64,000 nucleotides of DNA, taken from NCBI RefSeq assembly GCF_015100395.1, contig NZ_AP022847.1:1571501-1635500 (forward strand), given 5' to 3'. This document shows, piece after piece, positions 29,789 to 38,545 of the stretch. Position 1 is the first letter of the stretch, and each line of letters begins with the position of its first letter. A program made the position numbers and the translations under genes. Below the pieces are notes generated by a model that was not told the DNA's origin, did no database searches, and worked only from the letters and a program-made list of their open reading frames with translations. The DNA is from Nitrosophilus alvini (lineage in GTDB: Bacteria; Campylobacterota; Campylobacteria; Campylobacterales; Nitratiruptoraceae).

Positions 29789-30666
29789 TTTCTACCTCTG
29801 TTAAAACTTTTAAATTCTTCTTTGTCTATCTCTTTTAAGATACCTTTTTGTATAAGAAAATATTTTTTATCTTTTGACTTAATATCTGTTATATTCGAGT
29901 CACCCAAAACCCTTATCATTCCGTGTCCGGTTACAATAAGCTGGTCTCTTGAGGCGTTAAGTTCTACCGGCTCTTTGGTTGTTAACTGCTTTTTCTTAAA
30001 ATTATCGAGATAAATTATACCCACCCAAACCTTCTGTTTCGGTTCAATTGCATAAAATCTTCTCTTTTTTTCTTCTGCTGTTTCTTTTTTCAAAATCTTT
30101 TCAGACTCAGCCGCAGGTAGTAGTGTATCATTCTTTTCAAAATTATCTTTTGAAGATAATTTTTCGGTATTTTTTTCTATCTCTTTTTTCTCCTGAGATA
30201 TCATCTCCTGCAGAGATTTTTCACTAAACTCTTTCTTATCTGATATTTCCTCAGACTTTTGAAGCAATATCTCTTCTTCTGTCTTTTTGCTCTCTACACT
30301 ATCTGAAACATCGTTTTGGTAGAAAAGAAAAACCGAAGCTGCCAAAAGCACAATCAATACTGCCGCTATAAAAGGAAATGTAGGTTTTTTATTTGCAGAG
30401 AGTTTCTCTTTTTTTTCCAAAACCTTCCTGCTCTTTACCTCATCGGCTCCCTCTGAAAATCGGCTCTTTATATCATTTCTAAGCTCATTCAGGTCTACAT
30501 CGAACTCTCTTTCGATTATTTTGACAAATCCCAAAGCCTGAACTTTGTCAAATTTGGAAAAATCACCTTCAAGAAGAGACTCAATATGTCTGTGGGCTAT
30601 ATATGTTCTTTTGTGTATCTCTTCTATACCGATTTTTTTCAGCTTCTCAAGGTCGTTACTCATCAC
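29782..30666 (-). CDS. RodZ-like bitopic membrane protein with N-terminal HTH
   Basis: 294 aa. Residues 8-62 resemble the RodZ-type helix-turn-helix (IEEIHKRTYIAHRHIESLLEG then a FVKIIEREFDVDL helix). One transmembrane helix follows (about 96-115), then a charged Glu/Lys/Ser linker (about 120-210) and a C-terminal beta domain. RodZ links MreB to cell-shape machinery; whether this one does is inference. It overlaps rlmB by 8-11 bp. A second ATG three bases downstream is also possible. Confidence 0.72.
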   Translation of the reverse strand: MMSNDLEKLKKIGIEEIHKRTYIAHRHIESLLEGDFSKFDKVQALGFVKIIEREFDVDLNELRNDIKSRFSEGADEVKSRKVLEKKEKLSANKKPTFPFIAAVLIVLLAASVFLFYQNDVSDSVESKKTEEEILLQKSEEISDKKEFSEKSLQEMISQEKKEIEKNTEKLSSKDNFEKNDTLLPAAESEKILKKETAEEKKRRFYAIEPKQKVWVGIIYLDNFKKKQLTTKEPVELNASRDQLIVTGHGMIRVLGDSNITDIKSKDKKYFLIQKGILKEIDKEEFKSFNRGRNW

Positions 30667-31339
30667 GCATCCTGTCTATCAATATTGCGGCAGCAGCACT
30701 GACATTTAACGAATCAAATTCTCTTTTCATCTTTATGGACAAAAGCCTGTCACTTCTTTTGCAAACCCTTGCCGGAAGGCCTTCTCCTTCACTGCCCAAA
30801 ATCAATACTTTTTTGGGTGCAAAAGTAACTTTTCTAACATCTTCTCCTTCCATAGAGGCACTGTAAACACAAAAGCCGCTCTGTTTCAATTCGTTCAAAA
30901 GATCATATATGTTCGGACAAAGAGCTATATCCATATCCAGAGCCGCTGCGCTGCTCGCCCTTATAACACCTTCCATATTTACATTTTTTATTCCGCTTAT
31001 AACTACTCCGTCAACACCCAAAGCGTAGGCTGTTCTAACTATAGAGCCTATATTCCCAACATCTGTTATCGAATAAAGAACCGCAACGAAATCTCCTGTT
31101 TTTACGGTAGCTATATCTTTAAATTCAAAATCTTCTATCTCGGCAAGAAACCCCTGATGATTGCCGCCTTTTGCCAAAGCCTGAGCTTTTTTTGGATCAA
31201 CTTTTATTACAGGAGCTCCGCTCTTTTTTATCTTTGAAAAGATTTTTGGGTCTATATCTTTTGCCAGATATACTTTTTTTAAAAGATGTCGATGTTTTTC
31301 TAGAATATATGCGATTATCTGTTTTCCGTATACTATCAT
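30656..31339 (-). CDS. rlmB: 23S rRNA (guanosine-2'-O-)-methyltransferase RlmB (SpoU/TrmH family)
   Basis: 227 aa. SPOUT fold with motif 1 (DVGNIGSIVRTAYALGVDGV), motif 2 (KVLILGSEGEGLP) and motif 3 (LNVSAAAAILIDRM). The N-terminal L30e-like RNA-binding domain includes KKAQALAKGGNHQGF. It methylates one ribose in 23S rRNA (G2251 in E. coli numbering), though other SpoU targets are possible. Confidence 0.92.
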   Translation of the reverse strand: MIVYGKQIIAYILEKHRHLLKKVYLAKDIDPKIFSKIKKSGAPVIKVDPKKAQALAKGGNHQGFLAEIEDFEFKDIATVKTGDFVAVLYSITDVGNIGSIVRTAYALGVDGVVISGIKNVNMEGVIRASSAAALDMDIALCPNIYDLLNELKQSGFCVYSASMEGEDVRKVTFAPKKVLILGSEGEGLPARVCKRSDRLLSIKMKREFDSLNVSAAAAILIDRMRDE

Positions 31340-31368
31340 AATGAATCTTATCCGAAAATGGCTTAAAG

Positions 31369-32805
31369 TTAATTAGAACTGCATGATCCGGTATCACATA
31401 CTATATCTACAGTGCAGTCGGCATTGCTGTCAAGTGTCAAAAGATCACCGCTCAGATATGTGTTTCCTGTTGCACATCCCCATCTTCTTCCATCATAATC
31501 CATTATGAGAATTGTATCTGTAGAAGAGCCCGAAGTAGTATATGTATAGTTACTTACACCGTCATCCAACCTATAGCATGTTCCGTTATATGTAAAACTT
31601 TTCGTTCCGCTATTTGTCAAGATGACGGTATAGGCACTACATGATGTACCGCTTCCGCCCGAGGTTGTATTTACTTCAGGATTTACCGTCAGAGTCAGAC
31701 TTTTTGTATAACTGTTCGAACAGTTATCAGTTACCGAAACAGTTATCTGATGAGTTCCGGCAGTACCCTGGGCAAGGTCGCCAGATATCACATTGTCTGT
31801 TGCTGACAGATTTGCCGGAAGGCCGCTTATACTCCAGCTAAAGGGAGTTACTCCTCCTTCTGAGAATATCGTTGTTGTGGGATATGTCTGCCCCTCCTGT
31901 CCAAAAGGAAGGAAAAGGGTCGTTATGTTCAGCGGTTTTGGCAAAACCTTTATATTTCCGCTGTAGTTTTTCGTATCTCCCGCAGCATCCGTAACTGTAG
32001 CCGTAACAGTTAGATTTTGGTCACAAACGTCAAGTTCGCCCGTATTTGTAGCAGTGTAGCAGTTTATCGTTCCGCTGATTGTACCGTCACTGTTGATATT
32101 AAGACCACACTCTGCGCTTCCGCTCCAGCTATAAGGAGCTTTTCCGCCTGTTACTGATAGTTGATAGTAGTAGGGACTGTCCTCTTCACCCTGAGGAAGA
32201 ACCGACGATGTACTTACCTCCAGCGGTTTGCATCCTTCAAGTGACTGAAGCTCTGCTATCGTTACCCATTCTGCTATATCATCATATGCCTCAGGTCTGT
32301 TTATATCACCGGAATAGTTGTCTATATTGTCAACTCCATAGTCGTATATCGATATGTTTGTATCAACTGTTACAGCAAGGTTTCCTGATGTTTGATTGTT
32401 TTGGTTCTCTCCCGCACTCAGAACTATAAAAGCTACATTTTTCACATAGTCGAATGTATTGCATGCTGAATCTTTACAGATTTTAAGTCCCAAACGGTTT
32501 GAGTTTGTGCCGCAAAAGCCTCCGCTTCCTGCAAGAGAAGAATCGTATATATAAAAAAGAGGATTTCCGTATGTATCTTCAAATTTTGGAACAGTAGTTG
32601 AAAACTCTGCAGAATCCGGCAAATATCCGTGCCTTGTAGCATACCCTTTTATAGCCTCTTCGGCACTCTTTACTATCTCTTTGTTCTGTCTTATTTTACT
32701 GTTTTGTATCATAAGTTTGTATGCCGTCATACCGATACCCAAAAGAAGACCGATAATAATCAGCACCATAGAGAGTTCTACAAGGGTAAAAGCTCGTCTG
32801 TTCAT
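31369..32805 (-). CDS. Type IV pilin-like protein with two Ig-like (He_PIG-type) domains
   Basis: 478 aa, far longer than a usual pilin. The prepilin leader MNRRA is followed by FTLVELSMVLIIIGLLLG with Glu at +5. Residues 30-190 hold a pilin head with Cys98, 110 and 115. Two Ig-like repeats follow: about 193-288 (VTGGKAPYSWS...DGTISG) and about 292-375 (SEGGVTPFSWS...VTD). The last 90 residues are Ser/Thr/Gly-rich with several Cys, so disulfides are likely. It has its own promoter and lies apart from the pilus operon 3 kb away. Probably a tip or minor adhesive pilin; this is inference. Confidence 0.85.
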   Translation of the reverse strand: MNRRAFTLVELSMVLIIIGLLLGIGMTAYKLMIQNSKIRQNKEIVKSAEEAIKGYATRHGYLPDSAEFSTTVPKFEDTYGNPLFYIYDSSLAGSGGFCGTNSNRLGLKICKDSACNTFDYVKNVAFIVLSAGENQNNQTSGNLAVTVDTNISIYDYGVDNIDNYSGDINRPEAYDDIAEWVTIAELQSLEGCKPLEVSTSSVLPQGEEDSPYYYQLSVTGGKAPYSWSGSAECGLNINSDGTISGTINCYTATNTGELDVCDQNLTVTATVTDAAGDTKNYSGNIKVLPKPLNITTLFLPFGQEGQTYPTTTIFSEGGVTPFSWSISGLPANLSATDNVISGDLAQGTAGTHQITVSVTDNCSNSYTKSLTLTVNPEVNTTSGGSGTSCSAYTVILTNSGTKSFTYNGTCYRLDDGVSNYTYTTSGSSTDTILIMDYDGRRWGCATGNTYLSGDLLTLDSNADCTVDIVCDTGSCSSN

Positions 32806-32835
32806 AAATTTTCCTACTGCTAAATTGGAGTATGA

Positions 32836-32841
32836 ATTATA
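32836..32841 (-). promoter_or_regulatory. -10 element for the Ig-pilin gene
   Basis: TATAAT on the minus strand, 31 bp before the pilin ATG; the leader is short (about 24 nt) with AGGAAAA as the ribosome site. Confidence 0.6.
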
Positions 32842-32867
32842 ATATTACAATATTTTTTAATATAAGG

Positions 32868-33689
32868 TTATGAAGTTTCGTTTCTTAGAAGATGGTTATA
32901 GCACTCTTTTATACTTTTACCCGTAATTTTTGAAAGAAGTTTTGCAGCCTGCTTTTTAGGAATATCCAGTGAAAGAATATCGTTTATATCTAGAGCCGTC
33001 TCCTTTTTTTCGGAAGCTTTTATTATAACGACCCACTCACCTTTTATATTCTCGTTTTTCAGTTTTTCAAAAATTTGGACAACTTTGCCTCTGTAATATT
33101 TTTGAAATTTTTTTGTAAGCTCTTTTACCGCAAATACTTCTCTGTCACAATCATATGCGACTATCTCTTCAAATAGTTTAAGAAGTCTGTGCGGAGATTC
33201 GTAAATTATGGTGTCAAATCCGGAATTCATTACATTTTCAAAAGCTCTCTTTCTATCATGTCCTTTATGGGGCAAAAAACCGAAAAAAAGAAACCTGGAA
33301 GAGTTGAAACCGCTCGCAGCATATGCGGTAACAAAAGCCGAAGGACCCGGCAACACATCATATTCGATACCGTTTTTAATACAATAGTCCACAAGTATCG
33401 CACCAGGATCGCTTATACCGGGCATACCTGCATCACTCACATAAACCACATTTTTATCAAAAAAAGATGGATCAATTTTTTGAAGAAATTTTTTTTCATT
33501 ATGAGAGTGCAAAGATATAAATCTAGCCGGCGCAGGAGCAATATTGTACTTCTGTTTTACCAGTCCAAGCAGTTTTTTTGTAACTCTTGTATCTTCACAG
33601 AGAAATATATCGGCTTTTTCAAGGGCTTTTAGAGCCCTTGCAGAGATATCTTCGATATTGCCTATAGGAGTAGGAACCAGAGTGAGCAA
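32868..33689 (-). CDS. rsmI: 16S rRNA (cytidine(1402)-2'-O)-methyltransferase
   Basis: 273 aa. Tetrapyrrole-methylase fold. Motifs include LVPTPIGNIEDIS, FLCEDTRVTKKLL, YVSDAGMPGISDPG and LPGPSAFVTAYAASGF. It acts with RsmH on C1402. The start is TTG, only 1 bp past the rpmE stop, with no strong ribosome site, so translation probably depends on coupling to rpmE. Confidence 0.94.
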   Translation of the reverse strand: MLTLVPTPIGNIEDISARALKALEKADIFLCEDTRVTKKLLGLVKQKYNIAPAPARFISLHSHNEKKFLQKIDPSFFDKNVVYVSDAGMPGISDPGAILVDYCIKNGIEYDVLPGPSAFVTAYAASGFNSSRFLFFGFLPHKGHDRKRAFENVMNSGFDTIIYESPHRLLKLFEEIVAYDCDREVFAVKELTKKFQKYYRGKVVQIFEKLKNENIKGEWVVIIKASEKKETALDINDILSLDIPKKQAAKLLSKITGKSIKECYNHLLRNETS

Positions 33690-33690
33690 T

Positions 33691-33891
33691 TTATTTCATA
33701 TTGTATTTACGTTTAAATTTCTCGACACGTCCGGCAGTATCTACAATCTTTTCGGAACCTGTAAAAAACGGATGGCATTTGTCACAGATGTCGATTTTGA
33801 GTTCGCTTTTGTTTGACAAAACTACAAAATGGTTGCCGCATGCACAAGTAACAGAACATTCCATATATTCAGGATGTATGCCTTTTTTCAT
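33691..33891 (-). CDS. rpmE: 50S ribosomal protein bL31, zinc-binding form
   Basis: 66 aa. It has the four zinc cysteines of the C+ form (C16-x-C18 and C36-x2-C39). AAGGA precedes the ATG. It is transcribed from its own promoter at 33976-33981 through a leader with two hairpins, then continues into rsmI. Confidence 0.96.
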   Translation of the reverse strand: MKKGIHPEYMECSVTCACGNHFVVLSNKSELKIDICDKCHPFFTGSEKIVDTAGRVEKFKRKYNMK

Positions 33892-33968
33892 TATCTATTC
33901 CTTATAAAAATTTGTGATTTTCACAGCAGACCCTAAAAATAGAGCCTGCTGCTACATAGGGGGAGGGG
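33892..33968 (-). promoter_or_regulatory. Structured 5' leader of rpmE with two hairpins
   Basis: About 77 nt between the predicted start and the ATG. A 10-bp stem pairs 33924-33933 with 33942-33951 around an 8-nt loop, with two G-U pairs on the RNA strand. A 5-bp hairpin (33913-33917/33921-33925, TGTGA/TCACA) abuts it and overlaps by two bases, so the two may be alternative folds. Neither has a U tract, so they are not clear terminators. L31 leaders with autoregulatory roles are known in other phyla; this would be a candidate one. Confidence 0.55.
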
Positions 33969-33975
33969 AAGTGTA

Positions 33976-33981
33976 ATTATA
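33976..33981 (-). promoter_or_regulatory. -10 element for rpmE
   Basis: TGATATAAT on the minus strand with T-rich sequence just upstream, between the GspF stop (34001) and rpmE. It puts rpmE and rsmI on their own transcript. Confidence 0.65.
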
Positions 33982-34000
33982 TCAAAAAAGTGTTTTCTTT

Positions 34001-35221
34001 TCAACCTTGCTGCCCGACTTGAGAAATCAGATCATATACCGGTCCCATGAGTCCAAGCATAATAATCGCCATAAAAGCACCTACGAAAATTATAACCACA
34101 GGTTCAATAAATTTGGAGACATTTTCCGCCATATAGTCTACTTTGGCATAATAATAACCCGATATATACTTCAGCTGCTCATCAAGTGCGCCCGTCTCTT
34201 CACCTACCGCTATCATCCTTACGGTAAAAGGCGGATATATATCGGTTTGGCTGAATGCATTTGAAATACTCTGCCCACTCTTTATCTTTTCTATAGCCTC
34301 TTCTATCTTCTCTTTGAAAATCGAATTTTTTATATTTTTTTGCATCGACTGAAGTGCATCAAATATGGGAAGACCGGAAATGATGGCAAGTCTTATATAT
34401 TCGGAAAAAAAAGCTATATTAAAATACCTGATAAACTGTGATATAACAGGAATTTTAAGCAGTGCGGCATCAAAGGCTCTTCTAATCTTCGGAAATTTTT
34501 TTATAGCTGATTTGACTATCAGAACTGTTACCAAAACTGCAAACGCTATATATAGAAAATTGTTGTTAAGAAAATCCGAAACCCACATAATAGCCTTAGT
34601 AATAGGCGGAAGCTCTATCTTCATCTCTTCAAAAACAGTTATAATTTTGGGCAAAACATACATCAGCCAGACAAGAAGCGCTGCAGTTATGGCAGTCAGT
34701 GCAAAAGAAGGGTAAATCATAGCCTGCTTTGCCTTTTTTTTGAGAGTATCTATTCTTTTTAAAAATTCGGCGCCCTTTTTCAGTGTATCTTCCAGTTCTC
34801 CGGTCTGTTCCCCTATACGTACCAGACTTATTATAATATGCGAAAAATATTTCTCATATTTTTCCAATGCATGAGAGAGTGATTTTCCCTCTTCAACTGA
34901 ATAGGAAATCTCTTGCAAAATCTCTTTAAGATCTGGGTTTTCGGCCTCTTTCGCCATATCTTTAAGACCGTCCTGTATTGGCATGCCCGATTTTATAACA
35001 AGATGCAGATTTTCAAGAATTTCTATTATCTCTTCGGTCTTGACTCTTTTTTTGTTTAAAAAATACTCTATCGGAGAAAGAAAAGATGGAAGCTCTTTGA
35101 TATCAACAGCTACCGCACCTTCGCGTTCGATTTTTCTTATAGCTTTTTCGATATTTTCTGCTGCCTCAAAAACAACACTTTTCTTACCGAGACTGTCTAT
35201 CTTGCTGATAAGATATATCAT
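34001..35221 (-). CDS. Type II secretion/type IV pilus inner-membrane platform protein (GspF/PilC family)
   Basis: 406 aa. Two tandem T2SSF domains (about 68-190 and 270-395) with LHLVIKSGMPIQDGLKDMA and LAIISGLPIFDALQSM, and transmembrane helices near 170-190, 218-237 and 373-395. It anchors the ATPase and drives pilus extension. It overlaps gspE by one base (TGATG). It is the last gene of the eight-gene pilus operon. Confidence 0.92.
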   Translation of the reverse strand: MIYLISKIDSLGKKSVVFEAAENIEKAIRKIEREGAVAVDIKELPSFLSPIEYFLNKKRVKTEEIIEILENLHLVIKSGMPIQDGLKDMAKEAENPDLKEILQEISYSVEEGKSLSHALEKYEKYFSHIIISLVRIGEQTGELEDTLKKGAEFLKRIDTLKKKAKQAMIYPSFALTAITAALLVWLMYVLPKIITVFEEMKIELPPITKAIMWVSDFLNNNFLYIAFAVLVTVLIVKSAIKKFPKIRRAFDAALLKIPVISQFIRYFNIAFFSEYIRLAIISGLPIFDALQSMQKNIKNSIFKEKIEEAIEKIKSGQSISNAFSQTDIYPPFTVRMIAVGEETGALDEQLKYISGYYYAKVDYMAENVSKFIEPVVIIFVGAFMAIIMLGLMGPVYDLISQVGQQG

Positions 35222-36885
35222 CAGCCAACCACCCTGTCTACCTCTTCCAAAGAGGTTTCGCCTCTTAAGACTTTCAAGAGCGCATCCTCTCTCAAACTCC
35301 TCATGCCCTCTTCTATCGCCTTTTTTTCTATATCGATGGTGCTTTTTCCTTCAACTATGAGCTCTTTAATCTCTTTGGAAATCTCCATAAGCTCCGCAAT
35401 AGCTAGTCTGCCGATATACCCGGTATGTCTACAATGTTCACATCCTCTTTTTTCATATATTACAATCTCTTCGGATTCGATTTTTTCAAGAAGCCTGTCG
35501 GTAAATCCAAACTTTTTCAGCTCATCTTTAGTATAAACTTTTTTCTCTTTGCAATTTTCACAAAGCTTTCTAACTAGTCTTTGGGCAATTATTGCCAAAA
35601 GACCCTCTGCTATCATATATGATTTGAGTCCTAAGTCTTCAAGTCTTGAAACAGTGCTGGGTGCATCATTTGTATGTAGAGTCGAAAGAACAAGGTGTCC
35701 GGTTATAGATGCTCTGACTGCAAGTTCGGCAGTCTCTTCGTCCCTTATCTCACCTACCAACATAACATCAGGGTCTTGTCTCATAAATGTTTTTATTGCT
35801 TTTGCAAATGTATATCCTGCTTTTTCGTTTACCTGTGACTGTTTGATAAAAGTAAAACGGTATTCAATAGGGTCTTCAACTGTCAAAACATTCTTTTCAA
35901 GAGAATCTATTTTCCTCAGAGCCGAATACAAAGTTGTCGTCTTTCCGCTTCCGGTTGGCCCCACTACAAGAACTATACCGTACGGTTTTTTGAAATAGTA
36001 CTCTATCTTTTTCACATATTCGTTTTCAAACCCAAGATTTTGAAGATTGAAAAGCGAACTGTTTTTGGTAAGAAGTCTCAAAACTATATTTTCCCCGTGG
36101 TTTGTAGGAAGAGTAGAAACCCTCACATCATAGTCCGTCTCAAGAAAACTGAATGAAAATCCACCATCTTGAGGAAGCCTCTGTTCAGCGATATTAAGTG
36201 AGGAAACAATCTTTATACGCGAAACCATACTACTGTGAAGCCGCTGCGGAACAGCAAAACAGTGTTTTAAAACTCCGTCGATTCTATAAAAAATGTGTGT
36301 AGTATACGGCTCCGGAGTGATATGAATATCAGTAGCTCTGTCCTTAACGGCGTTATGCAAAATAAGATCGATAAATTTTACAATGTCTATCTCTTTACCT
36401 TCAGTGGCTGTTTTTATCATATCTTCAATATATTTTTCTATTGGATGCTCAAGCTGATAATAGTAAAGTTGGGCATATTTAGCTATTTTATTTTTATCGC
36501 TTATCACAAACTTTACTTTTTTACGGGTAATTCTGTTTATATAGTCATATACATTCAGATCATTAGGATTTTCTACGGCGACAACAATTGTATTGTCATC
36601 TTTCAAATCGATAGGTAGCAGAGGTGTAGATATTGCAAAATCCTTCGGCACTAGCTTTAAAACTTCCATTTTGGGAACAACCATATCAAGGTCTATATAT
36701 TCAAGACGGCTTTGTAGGGCAACGGCTCTTGCGATTTCATCTGAAGTGATAAAATCGAGATCCTGCAATATCTCACCTATAAATTTCCTGTGTACCTTTT
36801 GTACTTCAAGAGCAACTTCAATCTGCTCTTCAGTAATAAAACCAAGCTCTTTTAAGAGTTTGCCTATCGGTTTTTGCTGAGACAT
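35221..36885 (-). CDS. Type II secretion/type IV pilus assembly ATPase (GspE/PilB family)
   Basis: 554 aa from ATG 36885 (a TTG lies 3 bp further). The N-terminal MshE-like domain (about 1-145) is of the kind that can bind cyclic-di-GMP in related ATPases, though I cannot confirm the binding residues. Walker A GPTGSGKT (309-316), Walker B MLVGEIRD and the His box STLHTN are in place. Zinc cysteines C442, C445, C482 and C485 are present, as in GspE. It powers pilin assembly. No retraction ATPase is in the window. Confidence 0.94.
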   Translation of the reverse strand: MSQQKPIGKLLKELGFITEEQIEVALEVQKVHRKFIGEILQDLDFITSDEIARAVALQSRLEYIDLDMVVPKMEVLKLVPKDFAISTPLLPIDLKDDNTIVVAVENPNDLNVYDYINRITRKKVKFVISDKNKIAKYAQLYYYQLEHPIEKYIEDMIKTATEGKEIDIVKFIDLILHNAVKDRATDIHITPEPYTTHIFYRIDGVLKHCFAVPQRLHSSMVSRIKIVSSLNIAEQRLPQDGGFSFSFLETDYDVRVSTLPTNHGENIVLRLLTKNSSLFNLQNLGFENEYVKKIEYYFKKPYGIVLVVGPTGSGKTTTLYSALRKIDSLEKNVLTVEDPIEYRFTFIKQSQVNEKAGYTFAKAIKTFMRQDPDVMLVGEIRDEETAELAVRASITGHLVLSTLHTNDAPSTVSRLEDLGLKSYMIAEGLLAIIAQRLVRKLCENCKEKKVYTKDELKKFGFTDRLLEKIESEEIVIYEKRGCEHCRHTGYIGRLAIAELMEISKEIKELIVEGKSTIDIEKKAIEEGMRSLREDALLKVLRGETSLEEVDRVVG

Positions 36886-36920
36886 CAAAAGCCTTTTATA
36901 CTTTGAAGGTTCACAAAGAC

Positions 36921-36940
36921 GGCCAGAGCCGCCTCTGGTC
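36921..36940 (-). promoter_or_regulatory. Intercistronic GC-rich hairpin after the pilin gene
   Basis: An 8-bp stem (36921-36928 with 36933-36940, one G-T pair) with a CCGC loop lies 2 bp past the pilin stop and 35 bp before gspE. There is no T tract, so it looks more like an mRNA-stabilising or partly terminating hairpin that lets pilin be made in excess. Confidence 0.5.
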
Positions 36941-36942
36941 TA

Positions 36943-37509
36943 TCAGTAGCTGTAGTAGTATACAAGTGCGGTTATACTTGTATTTAGATCTGTACCCTCT
37001 CCGGTTACGTCTGTAACGGCGTCATTTGTAGTTGTGGCAATGTCTCCGTTACCAAGCGTAATACCCGTTGCACCGAGAACATCACCTGTAGTCCCATTAG
37101 CTTTGCCATCTAAAGAGTTGTCAACACTTTTTGCAAAAAAGAGTTGATCAGAAGTAAATGTACCTGTACAGTCGTTGGTTACACAAAGTACTATTACATT
37201 TCCGAGAGTATTAGAAGCATCAGAGCCTATTTTTACATAAAATGTGGATCCTCCCAGATTGATACTACTATCAGGTTTATTTTTCAACTCACTCTGCAAT
37301 ATATCATCAAGCTCATTAGGGTAGTTGCCATAAATATCATAATACCCAAATGAAGCCACCTCCCACGATTTAACAAGAGAAGTCAGTTTTTTCCCCTGAG
37401 CGCCTCTTATAAGATCCTGGCCTTTTAAAACGGCTCCCATTATTATCCCTATGATAATAAGAACTATCGCAAGTTCTACCAATGTAAATCCGCCTCTACC
37501 GTTTCGCAT
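36943..37509 (-). CDS. Type IV pilin/pseudopilin (major pilin candidate)
   Basis: 188 aa. The canonical prepilin motif is MRNGRGG then FTLVELAIVLIIIG, with Gly at -1 and Glu at +5. The hydrophobic helix is followed by SWEVASFGYYDIYGNYPNELDD, a short pilin head with a cysteine pair (CVTNDC) and a Thr/Gly/Asp-rich end. AAGGAG is 5 bp before the ATG, which lies inside the end of the SPOR/TPR gene. The hairpin downstream may raise its expression over gspE. Confidence 0.9.
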   Translation of the reverse strand: MRNGRGGFTLVELAIVLIIIGIIMGAVLKGQDLIRGAQGKKLTSLVKSWEVASFGYYDIYGNYPNELDDILQSELKNKPDSSINLGGSTFYVKIGSDASNTLGNVIVLCVTNDCTGTFTSDQLFFAKSVDNSLDGKANGTTGDVLGATGITLGNGDIATTTNDAVTDVTGEGTDLNTSITALVYYYSY

Positions 37510-38545
37510 CGTTACTCCTTGTATTAGAATTTAATCGGTTTCGGTTCATTTTATACAGATATATCTGCTGTATACGTAATTGTGCATATTCAACAACTCT
37601 ATTATCGGCCGAAGATAGACATTTTTTATATATTTTAAGAGCTTTTTCCAAATCTCCAGCCATATCAAGTGCTCTTGCATATGAATATATAAAAAAAGGA
37701 TTTGAAATATCTTTTTTATATGCCGCTTTATAAAAATAAAGCGCTTTTGGTAAATCCTTTTCTTTCTCACTGATTAGACCCAGCAACAGGTCGCAAAATC
37801 CGGAATAGGTGGTATGCCTATATTTTATCAATATTTTCTTTGCGTTTTCTAAAAACCCTGACTCTATTGCACCCGCTCCGTATGCATATAACAGACGTTC
37901 TTTGTCTTTACTATTAAACAGCAATTTTTCAAAAAGTTTGTCGTTTGACGTCTTACCGCATAAAAATGCAATATTTGCCAATGTCTTTTCCTCTTTTGCT
38001 CCGCTGTTATAAGCTTTGAGATAAAACTCCAGGCTTTTGCCAAAAGCACCCTTTCTATAAAAGTCGTGAGCTCTGTTTAGAAAAAAAATAGTTTTTTTTC
38101 GATTTTTTGGTTTGTTAAAATTTTTTTGTATATTTTTAGTTATGCGAGTTTTTACAATCTTTTTTTTCTCAACCACGGAACCTTTTTCAAAAAACTTTAT
38201 CATCTCTTTCAATCTACTTTTTTTCATCTTAACCAGAAATGAGTCTTTATATCCCCTCTCTTTTATCTTGTAGAGAATTTTTTTGAGTCTGGTAAGATTA
38301 TGTTCATATCCATATCTTACTGCATAATATTTTCCCGATTGGAAAACCATAACATTTTCTTTCATACCCGCAGGCAATTTAGAAACAAAACGCTTGGTAC
38401 TCTCAGGCCCTTTGGCTGAAAAAATCTGAATAGTATAAAAATAGCCGCTATTTGAAAAAGGTCCTCTCTTTTCACTTTTCCTGTCAACTTCAGCAGCACA
38501 TAAAACCAAAGCCGAAAACATTAAAAAGCATACAATTCTACTCAT
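37496..38545 (-). CDS. Exported protein with SPOR-like N-terminus and TPR repeats
   Basis: 349 aa. A signal peptide (1-18, ending CAA) precedes a SPOR-like fold (about 33-105: YFYTIQIFSAKG...YYAVRYGY), a basic linker, and a set of TPR-like helical repeats (about 150-335: FLNRAHDFYRKGAFGKSLEFYLKAY and ALDMAGDLEKALKIYKKCL). TPR proteins such as PilF/PilW help secretin assembly, so a similar role is possible. It overlaps the secretin gene by 8 bp and the pilin gene by 14 bp. Short A8 and T8 runs lie in the linker. Confidence 0.8.
   Translation of the reverse strand: MSRIVCFLMFSALVLCAAEVDRKSEKRGPFSNSGYFYTIQIFSAKGPESTKRFVSKLPAGMKENVMVFQSGKYYAVRYGYEHNLTRLKKILYKIKERGYKDSFLVKMKKSRLKEMIKFFEKGSVVEKKKIVKTRITKNIQKNFNKPKNRKKTIFFLNRAHDFYRKGAFGKSLEFYLKAYNSGAKEEKTLANIAFLCGKTSNDKLFEKLLFNSKDKERLLYAYGAGAIESGFLENAKKILIKYRHTTYSGFCDLLLGLISEKEKDLPKALYFYKAAYKKDISNPFFIYSYARALDMAGDLEKALKIYKKCLSSADNRVVEYAQLRIQQIYLYKMNRNRLNSNTRSNDAKR

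Noticed and set aside
38081-38110. Phase-variable homopolymers (A8/T8)
   Set aside because: Runs of this length are expected by chance in an AT-rich genome; no poly-G/C tract is present.
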